Assembly: GCA_019914945.1 (NCBI GenBank)
Contig: CM034101.1
Span: 7,327,188 to 7,391,187 of the forward strand
DNA: 64,000 nucleotides
DNA from: Typha latifolia
Taxonomy: Eukaryota > Streptophyta > Magnoliopsida > Poales > Typhaceae
Reading direction: 5' to 3'
In this document: positions 12,042 to 23,300 of the stretch, in pieces
Layout: each line of letters opens with the position of its first letter
Position numbering within the stretch: the stretch's first letter is position 1
Program-made: the position numbers and the translations under genes
The notes under the pieces: model-generated
Databases searched by the model: none
Seen by the model: only the letters and a program-made list of their open reading frames with translations
What the model was told of the DNA's origin: nothing

Positions 12042-13860
12042 TAAAAGATCTTTCATATTACTATTAAATCCAAGTTATCTTTCTCTATGAAGGGTATATG
12101 GATGCCCAAGAAAGGTTAGAATTTTGAACAATCTACTGCTGCATGAAAAAAAATATTTACGACAGTACTTTTTTGTTGAAACTTATTTCAAAACTTATCT
12201 TTTCTGCTAGCCCAGTGTTACGTGAAAAATTAACAACCTCACGGTATGATCTATATGTAATAATATGGTCAAAAGAGGTGGTACAAAGAAAATAGAAAAA
12301 AAAAAGAAACAAGTACATCACTATATACGTGGTACCACAGAATGTCCCCACCTATTAATTGCTATGGTAGATAGATATTTATATTTGACCTGACTACCGA
12401 CACTTCTTGCTTCAAGAACCCATATGCTAAAAAATAAACGGGTACGCGTAAGCATAGTAATTATATTTTGCAATATGTGAAATTTTGCGTCTACGAGTGT
12501 ATGCACTAATAAAATGTATTTTAATTGGTTTGGCTTTTCAGGATTTTTAATTTTATTTTGTTTCTTTTAAATAAAATTAAATGGTCCTCGGTGCAACTAA
12601 AAATTAATGACGTGAACGTCACTTGGCAGTTTTTTAACAAAAAATTAAACGGATAAATAAGAAGAAAGATATTTTATAAATTTTGTATAATCGAGAGAAT
12701 TAAAGTGCTATAAAAGATAAATAAAAAATCTCTATGAAAAAGAAATAACAGTTCAAGAGGTTTGGATTTAATTGCTTTTTACCAAACTAGCCCTCTCCCA
12801 AATTTTACTTACCCAAATATATTATACGACAAACTTATATGTCAAAAGAGGCATATGTTAACATTAAAAATAATAAATTATTTAATATTTTATGTTAAGC
12901 GTAAACTATTAAATATCTTGGTGATTTAATTATTAGGGAAAGCACTGAATAATTCATTGCTGTATCAATGAAAAAGATGAATCTATCTTTTTCGTATAAA
13001 ACAGCGAACAGTTTATCCAGTGCTTTACTGTTAAAACATTGAATTGTTTAATTTGGAAGCTTGTAATTAGTCGTCCATTTTAGAGATTTAATATACGGTT
13101 GCGAAGATGAAATATTAAGGAATGTAATGATTTTGACTAGATCTTAATCGAACCTCATACTAGAAAGATATAACTGAAAATATAAATTTTTTTTTAAAGT
13201 TCACAATTTTGCACTCGGTTATTATTTGATAATAATATATGATGTTGGGAGGAAATAGAAAGGAGCTATCTATAGGAATAGGTTGCCATTCTCGGAAAAC
13301 ATATTGTACAAATAATAAAAAAAGGACAATAGATCCTTCAAATTTTGATTTAAATTTTTTTGTCTAAGTTTTTCCGCTAAATATTGTATAATTTTGTATT
13401 AATTTATTTATTTTGATCATATGATTTGTCATGAGAATTTTTTTTTTTTTTTTTTTTTTGATAGTGTGGCAATAGTTCGTTCTTAGATTAAATAGATAAA
13501 AATTTATTATGAAATATACTTAGCTTCATTTATTTTGAATTGTTCAGTAAACTATTCAGCATTTTTTCTTTGATATCTACATACCTGAATAGATTAGTGA
13601 CTTAATGGAAAAAAAAGAACTGATTAATGTTCCGATCTAAAAGTAAAACACGGATGAGTTCAACGCTTTATATTCGGCTTGATGATCTGTACTCCGAATT
13701 AGCGAAAGTAGATTATTAAATTTGGAATGTAGTCTATTTGGAAAATAAAATTTAGGAGAGAGACAAAAACTCTTTAATTATCCTCATTTACTTGCTAGAG
13801 TCCTTAAGTTGAGGTAGTACTCTTTTCGATCTAATATACCCACAAAGAAAAGCGGGCATC
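12042..13860. other. Intergenic, presumed upstream region of the FPP gene
   Basis: AT-rich sequence without a coding exon. It holds an 88-nt foldback (12939-13026), a T run at 13438-13459, and at 12608-12621 the motif TGACGTGAACGTCA, two inverted ACGT cores of the kind bound by bZIP factors. No TATA box can be assigned with confidence. Confidence 0.4.
12939..13026. repeat. 88-nt foldback (MITE-like or hairpin RNA candidate)
   Basis: AAAGCACTG at the left end pairs with CAGTGCTTT at the right end. Pairing continues inward, imperfectly, through GCTGT/ACAGC, and a second perfect arm, GAAAAAGAT with ATCTTTTTC, flanks a loop of about six bases. Nearly the whole segment folds back on itself. A related CAGTAAACTATTCAGCA word lies at about 13545-13561. 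No clear target duplication was seen. Confidence 0.55.
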
Positions 13861-13879
13861 TTTGGATGCTCTTCTCAGC

Positions 13880-14245
13880 TTTTTAAGTGGCAGCTTAACG
13901 GGAATATTTTTACCACTTCCTTTTTCCTCTCTTTGCTGTCCTCTTTACTCTTTACTCTCTCTTTCTCTCTCGTTCCGAAGTGGACAGCAAAGTGTACGAC
14001 ACCGAAAGGAGAGGAGAGTAAGAGAGAGGGAGAGAAAGAGCAATAACTACCTGCTATCTCTTCCACTGTCTTCCTCCACACTGCTCTTCTCCTATATCTA
14101 CCAAACTATTGCAGTAGATCCATTCCAATGAAGGGGCCAAAAGAAAGCTACAAGGAATGACAGGCCGTCGTCTTATGTTGCTACCAATCTATAATATTAG
14201 CGTAATCATCTTCAAAAGTATGCGTTGGTAGCTGCATTCGATCTG
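13880..14245 (+). promoter_or_regulatory. FPP: Probable non-coding first exon (5' UTR) of FPP
   Basis: A CT-rich leader-like stretch (13915-14110) runs to ATTCGATCTG at 14245, followed by the donor GTAAGC at 14246. A matching acceptor, TTAATTTTCAG, ends at 20370, 28 bases before the FPP start codon. Plant genes of this family often carry an intron in the 5' leader. The transcription start is a guess and the assignment is inference from splice signals only. Transcript reads across 14245/20371 would settle it. Confidence 0.35.
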
Positions 14246-15825
14246 GTAAGCAATACCAACTTTTCGTTTCTTGCAGCCTTTGCTAGTTTTTTTTGGGTTT
14301 CGAGCCATATGCGAGTCTGTAATTGAGATTACAGACTCGTTCTTGGTTTTCTTGTGGTTGGAAATTAAGAGATTCTTATTGGGTTTCGCTATTGCTGTTT
14401 CATTACCACACAGTTTCATTCTTATTGCGAAAAGATGGCGTTTTGCTGTTGCTGTTTCATTACCGCACAGTTTAATATACATCGATGAGAGTGGTGAAAG
14501 AAAGAATTTTCTTCGTTCCTTTATGTGAAATTGATTATTCCTTCAATTTCGTTATAGTGGTTTTTGTTAGGGAATCTTGGATTATCTCCTTCGAATTATT
14601 GCTGCCTTTAATCTTTTATTGGTATCTCTCATAATCAGATACTGCGGGCTTCAATCTGGAACCTATAATTATCTTAGAGAATTTAATGTCTGCTCATCTG
14701 CATTGGGGATTCTTCCTCTGTTTTATGTTTTTTTTTTCCTTCGTTAATTCTGTTCTGATTCATCCATTGGGGATGCCAAAATTGATAATTTTTGTTTCTT
14801 TTTATAAAATCGAGTTTTACCTCTCAGTTACTTCATTCAATTGAAAATTTTCCTCTGGAAGAACTCTTACTTCATTTGGTGTACTTACTATATACTACTG
14901 GGTAATGGATGCTCCTAATACAGTCTGTGTGATCAGATTCTTGCTTTTTTGTGCCTTAAAAGTGCATGCCCCACCTGGTCTTCAAGTCTGGGAGTTAACT
15001 TGTATCAATTGCCAAGTGCATGTTGCTCTGTCATTGTGGACTACTATAATTAGGAAGTAATTGATGATGAATGGTTTGTTGGTTTTGACATTATTGGTCA
15101 TACTGGCAATATCTACAACGACTAGTACTTAATATTAGGAAACATTGTTGAGATTGTCAGAATGGTTCTGAACTTCTGATTATGCTCTTGATTTGTTAGG
15201 CCATTTTATCAAGAAATAATCACATTAGACAGACCTGAGTTATACAGCTGTTGGATCTGAATGAGTTTGTGACAATGAATAAGAAGGCTAGAATTCATTG
15301 GAGAAGATAGAGTGAAGTAAATTCATTCTTATGAGAAGCACAATTCTTGAAGTCATCAATCTTTCATGCCAGAGTGAGGGCATTATCTAGACTTCACCAC
15401 ACTTTGCAAGGTTGTTGTGGTTCAGAAGAAAGTGCCCAAATCCAGCATATATCTTAGGTATTTTCATGCTAGTTTATAATTACTACCTCTTCTCATTTTC
15501 GTGAGAGAGAACAAATTTGGTTCTAATCTTCCAAGGAACAACATAGTTTTGGTTGTTTGTATAAGCCACTTTTCTAAGCTAACAACAAGCTTTACTCTAG
15601 GGGATTGCCTGACACAATATTGAGCCCTTTTACATTATTAGTTAATCAACAAACTCATATATTTGCATCAATTCATATAAGGAACGTTCGAAAGATTGGG
15701 ATTGTGATTGGGATTGGCCTTCCAAGAAAATGATACGTATCGGCCATATTGATCGTATCGATTGCCTGGATCGGATTGGACATTTTAATTATGTAAAATT
15801 TTAAATATTATTTAAAAATATAGAT

Positions 15826-16220
15826 TAGAAAAAGAGAAAAAGAACTATGCATATAAAAATATAGAAAAAAATAGAAAAAATAAAAAAATAAAGAAAAAGA
15901 AAAACTACGGTGCAGTGAAAGTTGAAAGAAGAAAAGATTAGAAAAAGAGTGAGTAGAAGAAAACCAAACAAAAGAAAAAAAAACCACGGTGCAGTGAAGA
16001 AGAAAAAAGAAGAAAATGGAGAAAGCGAAAGAAATAAAAGAAAAATTGAGAGAAAAATAAAGACATAAAATTAAAAAATTATATATTGGAGTTTGACAGA
16101 GTTTGTTGGAGTTCGTCGGAGCTAGATCTCTCTGTAACAATGCTATATTAGTAAGGAGAGAAAAAAAGAAAAAAAGAGTGAAAGAGAGAAAGCGAGTGAA
16201 AGAGAGAAAGAGAGAGACTT
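15826..16220. repeat. Strand-asymmetric polypurine tract
   Basis: Almost all A and G on the + strand (AGAAAAAGAGAAAAAG type), broken by two copies of ACGGTGCAGTGAA (about 15907 and 15993). It carries no gene. The long - strand open frame here is the pyrimidine shadow. Confidence 0.7.
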
Positions 16221-18655
16221 CGGATTAGTCCTGGTATATGGCGAACTATGCATATAAGCTCATCTCACTTTTCTGTAATTTGTTTGACAACATATAACTA
16301 CTAGGTTATCCATACTTATATTAAGTTAATACATTTGGATAGCATATAATATATAAATGTTAAAAGCATGTGGTCTCATTTTGGCATATTAAAAGTGAAC
16401 TAGCTAGTTGCTACACCATGTAGCATGAACTAGATAAGGCATATGGTAGACTTTTAGTAGTTTTAATTTTTGTTCGATGAAAAGTCCGTAGACAGACTTT
16501 TCATTGTTAAGTCAGAACAAATGTGGTAGAGGATAGCATTCATTTCACCTGCTTCCATGCCAGATTTTCAATAAAAAGAGACTAATTTGCATGTTTTCTG
16601 TTTCATCATATTCGAAATGGTGTTATGACGATCTGAAGACAATTTGAGCCTTTGGAGTTTAGGGTATATACTAAGAAAGTATGGTATTTGAAAAGCAAAA
16701 TTGACAAGTACCAGCTCACTGGAATGCAATAATCTATAAATTGTAGTTGTGAAGGATAGCTGAATAGTTATCATTAAACACTAGTACTAACTTCTATAAT
16801 AAAGTTCCAAAAGTTAAAGATGCTTGATCAAATTGAAGCAATATACATGCTATCGAGATGCTTTACACTGTCCTCTGAATGAATCTCGTTGCAAAATAAA
16901 TTGTAATATGGTATTGGAAGTATAACCACAAACATGTGGAAATCCTTATGGAAATAATTAGGTGATGAAGCAAAATCTCTTTCATGATACAATATGAAGG
17001 AAAATCTGCATAATTTCTTGAGATGTCAAAGCTTGAGTGTCATCTTGTATAAGATGATTTGCGTGTACCATTTCAAGTCACAAGCATGTACAACCTCATC
17101 CAATTATTCCAATCTCATGGGGTAAAAGTGAAGAAATATACATGTATGGGCCAAAATTTAGAATTTAGAATGTAGAACCAACGTGTAGTATAGTCATGAA
17201 CCCTTAGTCAAATCATGATAATTAATGCAAAAAATGGGAACATTTTTCTTTATCTTGGTTTCTGTTTGAATGTCAACATCTGATATTGTGGTTATAGAAA
17301 GGCCACAACCTAGTAAATCTTCTATTAGAAATTAAAATATTATGTTGATATTCACATCTTATATCATGTAGGTATTAGACAATACACGTTGAATGCATTT
17401 ATTTTAGTGTATCTACATATAAATCATTTGATGTTGATGATCTACAATTCAATATTGTTGATTCTTGAAAATCAATATTTGCACTTGCTTGTGCACTTAG
17501 ACAATGTCGCATTTTCTACTTCATCAGAATTGCGCAGCATAAATTTTGAAGAAAATTTGTTTGTTGCAGAACTGCTTGTATTTGTGTATAAGGAAAATTT
17601 ATAGGCTTATAGCTAATTGCACATGGAAATACATGTCCATTTTATTATGACAAATGATCATTAGTGAGTGAAAGCTTTTGAAGGTTATAGCAATTGGCCT
17701 GCTATTGAACCGTGCTAGTAGAGAAAATATTTGGAAATTGTTCCATTTGAACTTCCGTTTTAGCCTGATGAATTGAAATAAGGTTATAAATTTTGCTTCT
17801 CTCATCTAGGTTTATCCACCAAATTGTAAAGTATAGTTTACTTAGATATGGTACCTACGAGTGAATCCACATATGAGAAATTGGGATACTTGACCTTCAA
17901 TGCAAATTCATTATATATGTGTTCCTGCTATATATATTGTAATGATAGAAATATTAGAATACGTAGAGTAGGAAACACAAAGCTGAGAACAAACTGTCAT
18001 TGCTTTCTAACCTTTTGCTCACCTTAGAGTAAGCTATTATATTTCTTTGTTTTTTAGCCAAATGTTGTTTCAGATGACTAAGATCACTATTCATCTACTG
18101 TCCACACTAGTTGCATCTTACTCATCTTTATCGGGAGTGACCAAGCTATCATGTTGTCATCCACTGTCAGTAACTAATTGCTTATCTTTATGATCCCTTT
18201 CAAATATGGTCTGAAGTTTCACTTGAGGTGGAACATTAATGACTGAAACTTAATTAAAACCAAAACCAAAACTCATTGGTTAAGGCAGAAATTATCAAGA
18301 TTTCTGGTTGACATTTATTTGGACCACAATAAGCTAAAACCATTATATTTCAGCCTAAAACATTCATTCTTTTTCTAGTGGTTGAAATCAAAACCAACCG
18401 AAACCAAAATTGAAACTTCAAAGTTCCAACCATATTTCAATGTACAGAATAATCTAGTAGAGATAAAAAGGATAATTTAGAAAGTAAAACATAAAATAAA
18501 CATAAAATGAAATCTTGTTGATTATTCATAATCCCTTTTCCCATTCTCTCCTCCCTCTCGCACCTCTTAGCGCCACAGTATTCTTATGACTACAACAACA
18601 ATCTTCTCTCTCTCTAATTTCTCCCTCTTTTTTGCTTCTTCTGCTGTAGGAGCTG

Positions 18656-18657
<2 letters not shown>

Positions 18658-18736
<79 letters not shown>
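18658..18736. repeat. CT dinucleotide microsatellite
   Basis: About 39 uninterrupted CT units, continuing as imperfect TCTCTCTTT beyond 18740. Arg-Glu and Leu-Ser open frames over it on both strands are artefacts. Confidence 0.95.
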
Positions 18737-18739
<3 letters not shown>

Positions 18740-19560
18740 TCTCTCTTTCTCTCTCTCCTCTCTCTCCGTCTCTCTGCATAATAGTAGAAGCAAATTGGTG
18801 CAATTTTGGATGGACAACCAAGCATTGCGAGAGAGATAGGAACAATTTGATTTTATTCTAATTCTTGTTTTTCTATTTGGGACTTTGTATTCACTGGATT
18901 TGAGGATACTTGAGAGGGTGCATACAAAGATTTGGTCGCAAGTTTTAAGTGGGGTTTTTCATGGGTTTTTTAGTAGATTTATTTGTACAGATTTCTCTTT
19001 TGTAATTGTGAAAAGTTAGCAGTTGCATGATTTATGGTCTCAAGGTGAGCCTACCTGATTGGAGAGAAGAATGGAGAAGCTGACCTGGAATAATACTATG
19101 CTTCATAGCCTTTTATTTCTTAACAGACGGACCAAGAGCAAATCCATGAGGCACAAAAAGTGGACTTGACTTGAATAGATGGATATTTTATATTTTAAAT
19201 AACAGATAAGCCTAGCAAAATTTGAATTCAGGACCTCTACTTTGTTACCATACTAACTCACCAACTACTATAAAAACTAAAGCTATTAGAGAATGATGAT
19301 TCTTTTTTCTTTTATATTCTAACTTAAGCATTTAGGTTAATTGGTTATCTATAACATAGTATTAGAGCTACTTTTTCTAGTGGTCATAGATTTAAGTCTT
19401 AATAACTTGCTTTTATTCCCAAGTCATAATATTAAAATATAATGAGCTAGACATCCTATTATAGTATTATCTTTTATTTGTTCACATGCAGAATTGGGGC
19501 TACACATGAGGGGGCATTAAAGGCATGATATGTGTTGTTACTTGTTAGTCTGTTACTAAA

Positions 19561-19930
19561 CATGGATGGTCGTGCCAAAGGCACGTGCTGCAAGAAAGGG
19601 AGAGAAAAATGTGAGGGAGACTACTCATCTTCACCCTTCGCCACTCGCTGCTCATCGTCGCCGTTTAATCAATCTGTAACTTCAGTTTTTATTTCACCCG
19701 ATTCGACCTGACCCGCCACTCCTTCCTCCACAGTTTAGGATATCTTGTCGCGTGCGATTGGCTACTTAGGGGCGATGAGACACTAGCGAGATGATGGCGA
19801 ACGGTGAGGATGAGGTCCGCAAGGAGCGGCGACGGCTGGTCTACGACGAGCAGCGAGGGGCGAAGTTGCTTGGAGGGGTGCGGCACCCCTCGTGCCACGT
19901 GCCACGTGCTGGTCGGCATGGCCATCATTG
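19561..19930. mobile_element. hAT-like MITE, GATGGCCGTGCC family, copy 1
   Basis: It begins CATGGATGGTCGTGCC and ends GGCATGGCCATCATTG, an imperfect inverted repeat with CA/TG ends. It is flanked by TTACTAAA (19553-19560) and TTACCAAA (19931-19938), an 8-bp target duplication with one mismatch. The inside is GC-rich, with an internal palindrome GGGGTGCGGCACCCC near 19876. It has no coding capacity. The 8-bp duplication and CA...TG ends point to hAT. Confidence 0.75.
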
Positions 19931-20370
19931 TTACCAAACTAAATTTTTTTAGTCAACTAGTTTTCTTACAGTAAATCTTGGTGTCTCTTTCGCTTTGATT
20001 TATTTTATTTTTCTATTGCTACTTGTGCATTTCTTATTGATCACTTCTATAGGCACAACACTAATAGCATAAGGTTTTAGATAAGATAGTTGTTGCAATA
20101 CTATATGGAAGCATTTCTGATACTGAGATGCCTTTTCTTTTTCTTTTTTCTCTAAATTACTATGAGTGCTTCATAGAGTAATATGCAACATGTTATTTCA
20201 TGTCACTTTTGGTCAGTCTTTGGGTATGATTTTGTTATTATCTTTATATTTTTCTTGCCTACTCAATATGTATCTCTCTTTTTCTTTATTATTCTTGTAA
20301 TTACTATCTGCATATATCATCAAGGTCTATTCTACTCCACTGTTAATGAGTGGATGTTATTAATTTTCAG

Positions 20371-23300
20371 CACCTTCCAAAAGGTAACTAGTAATAAAAT
20401 GGACCGGAGAAGCTGGCCTTGGAAGAAGAAGTCTTCTGAGAAGACGATAAATGCAACAGATTCAGTTGTTTCATCTTCACCCAGTTCAGGAGGCAACAAA
20501 GAGGATCAGGTTCTTTGCTTACTTTTACTCAATGATTACCATGCCGATCCCCAGGTGTCATGCCCTCGTTGGCACGGCAAGTGCCGACTGGCACAGCCCT
20601 CCCTGTTTATTATTTTACTTAACAATTAGTTACTTGTGCAGTAATACTAAACTTAGAATGGATCTGATTATTCTTAACCCTAAGTATGCGCTGTTTGCCC
20701 TGTCATAATAATCTAAACCTATTAGTTACATGCTGACTTTCTATTTTATGTAATATGGTTGGAACTTAAATGCAACAGTTACTGGGCTACCATGGTGAGA
20801 CAGATCCACCTATTCAGTAGCATTATTGGAAGACCTCCTACATGCAGTTGTTTTTCTTCATTGCTGGATTATTTTTTCTTTAACTTAATCTTTTATATCT
20901 TAAGATTCCTAGTTGTGGTTCCAGGACAAATGAAGATTGCTATTGAATTCAAAAAATTGTCTTAATTTTCTAGCATGTAGCTTGCGATACTTCCGTTTTA
21001 ACTGCAAGGGACAGGTGATCCACCATACTAATTTTTTTGTTTTCAGGCATTATATAGTCATCAAAATTCATTTGGTAGTTCACTTAATTCAATCAATGTA
21101 ACCGCATCTATTTTAATTGTTACAACAATCTTTTGCATCTTGTCTTTCAGAAGATAAGGGGTATTGATGTATACCTGTTTATAGACACAGACCTTAATAC
21201 TATTTCAAGTGAACAAGGTATCATGACTGTTCATCTTGAACCATTTTGTCCTTGCAGTTAGAAGAAACCATATTTTGGGGGATGATCATTATACTTGATA
21301 CGTGGAGTAGTAAGGAAAGATCTGTATTCACATTCCCTCTGCATATTTTGTAGTTTTGCATTATTGAGATCTAGATTGGGAAGCATCTTTTGCTCACTCA
21401 TCTTTCCTCCCCTCATGAGTGATTTCATTAATTATTTTCATAATTCGCAAAAAAAGTTATATATATAGCTATATAGTTATATATATATATATATATATAT
21501 TAATCTCATGTTACATCACTAACTATTCTAAAAGCTTAATTTGATAGAAAACAATGGTTTTACTATTTATACTCTAACACTCCGTTGCACATTTGGGCTC
21601 AAGAAATTTTAATAGCATACAAGAAGTGGATTTGAGTAATAGTCTCTAAATAATAAATACAACTCATGAATCAACATAAACAGACTCATCTGCCTAGGTA
21701 TTAAAAAATACTAAATCTACACTTCAGGTGTCATTTATCTTCTCATATAGAATTCCTACCTTTGCTTGTGAAACACCAAGCAACCTCCATTCTTCTTGTT
21801 TTGTTTCTCTCCTGGTCCTTTTTTTTTCTTGAGGAGGAAAGGGCTACGGTTAGAGAGAGAGAGAGAGAGAGAGAGATAAACACCATGCATGTGTGAGGAG
21901 AGAGAGATATTTGAATAGCTAAACAAATTAGGAAACTTATTCTAATTAATTGGGATTTGAATGGGCGTGAGTATATCCTCAATTTTTGGGGCTTTACAAG
22001 CAGAACTGTAATATAGAGTTATTACCTGAAATGCTTATGAGCATTTGTTGAACATCTTCACCAAAATCTTTGTTCAGCTTATTCTATTTGGATGCAACAA
22101 TAGCTATTTTGGTTAGCTAGTAAACTAACTGACCTCTTCTTACTGGATGACATGTTATTTTTGTATGATTGTAATTTTTCTTTCCGTTAATTCATATCTA
22201 ACAATAAAGATTGAATCAAGTCTCAAAAGAATCATATTAAATGTTGATTAGCCAGTCATGCTCCCAAGTAAGGTTATATTGTACACTAGGACCACTAGAG
22301 GTTTTAAAAGTCCATAGGCACTAGATCGGTAGATAGGAGAATGCTGCCACAGTATGATGTAAGATGAACTCCTCGATTGCAAATTTGAGAAGAACAATTA
22401 GAAAAAGTAACAAAACCTGGGAAATCTCTTGACATTAGAATCCACCAACATACACTCAATATGTGAAAACTCTCAAAATATTTATTAATCAATAAAAAAA
22501 AAGACAAAAAAGATAACAATAGCCCTATAAGGCTACTCAAAATCCTTGTTAAGCCAGAGAGCCATAGGTGTAGCCCTCTTGTGCCTATAAGAGAAAATTT
22601 GATAAATAGTGGTATCCACACCAATTCTCCCAACGTGGATTGAGTGATGGTGTGAACGGCTCTGATAGTACTCCAAGATATCAGGGCCAAGCTGATGTAA
22701 TTTCTCACGAGTGATCAATGTACAATCAGACTTTGGTCAACCTTGCCAGCAAACTAGAAAATGTGAACCCCTCATTCTACAGTTGATGTTATTTGATCAT
22801 CTAAAATAATGTCAATCTTTTCTTGTAGTGTGAATTAAAAAAGAGAAATAATCATCTATATAGCATCTATTTTTTCTTGTAGTGTGAATAGAAAAGGAGA
22901 AATGGTAGGTGGTATATCATGTATGTTTGGAATAGTAGTGGAGGTAGCATATGGCTCAGTAGGGATGTTCATAGGTTGTTGGTAATCTATTAAATCTTCA
23001 ATACTAAAAGTACAACTAATGCCGTAATCAGAGGGAATATCAATGACAAGCATTAGCTCCTACAGGTTTTAGAACTTGAAAAGTCTTACATTATGAGCAT
23101 GCAACTTTTGAACAGCTCCTAAAGGGAACTGCTCGGGTCTGACATGAATCATAACATGATCTCCTATATTAAACTTCTTGGCATGCTTGTGCAAGTCGGC
23201 ATGTATTTTATGAAGATTACTCGCCTCAATTCGCTTAGTGATCTCCTGATATAGAGAATGAACATGATGTGCAAATACTTCGGTAGATTTGAGGACTCTA

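Larger units (their letters stand above)
14246..20370 (+). other. Putative 5'-UTR intron of FPP
   Basis: About 6.1 kb without a recognisable exon. It contains a GATTGGGATTG/GATACGTATCGG repeat patch (15695-15780), a 400-base polypurine tract (15826-16220), a patch of AAACCAAAACC words (18241-18440), a long CT microsatellite (18658-18736) and a MITE with target duplication (19561-19930). If the leader exon is wrong, this is simply intergenic. Confidence 0.35.

Noticed and set aside
14189..14528. Opposed frames of 97 and 85 codons after the presumed FPP leader exon
   Set aside because: They arise from an inverted pair of GAGATTACAGACTCG-like words and repeated GCTGTTTCATTACC words; no coding signature.
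18526..18861. Several open frames of 67-99 codons over the CT repeat, both strands
   Set aside because: They encode only Arg-Glu or Leu-Ser runs from the dinucleotide repeat and have no family resemblance.
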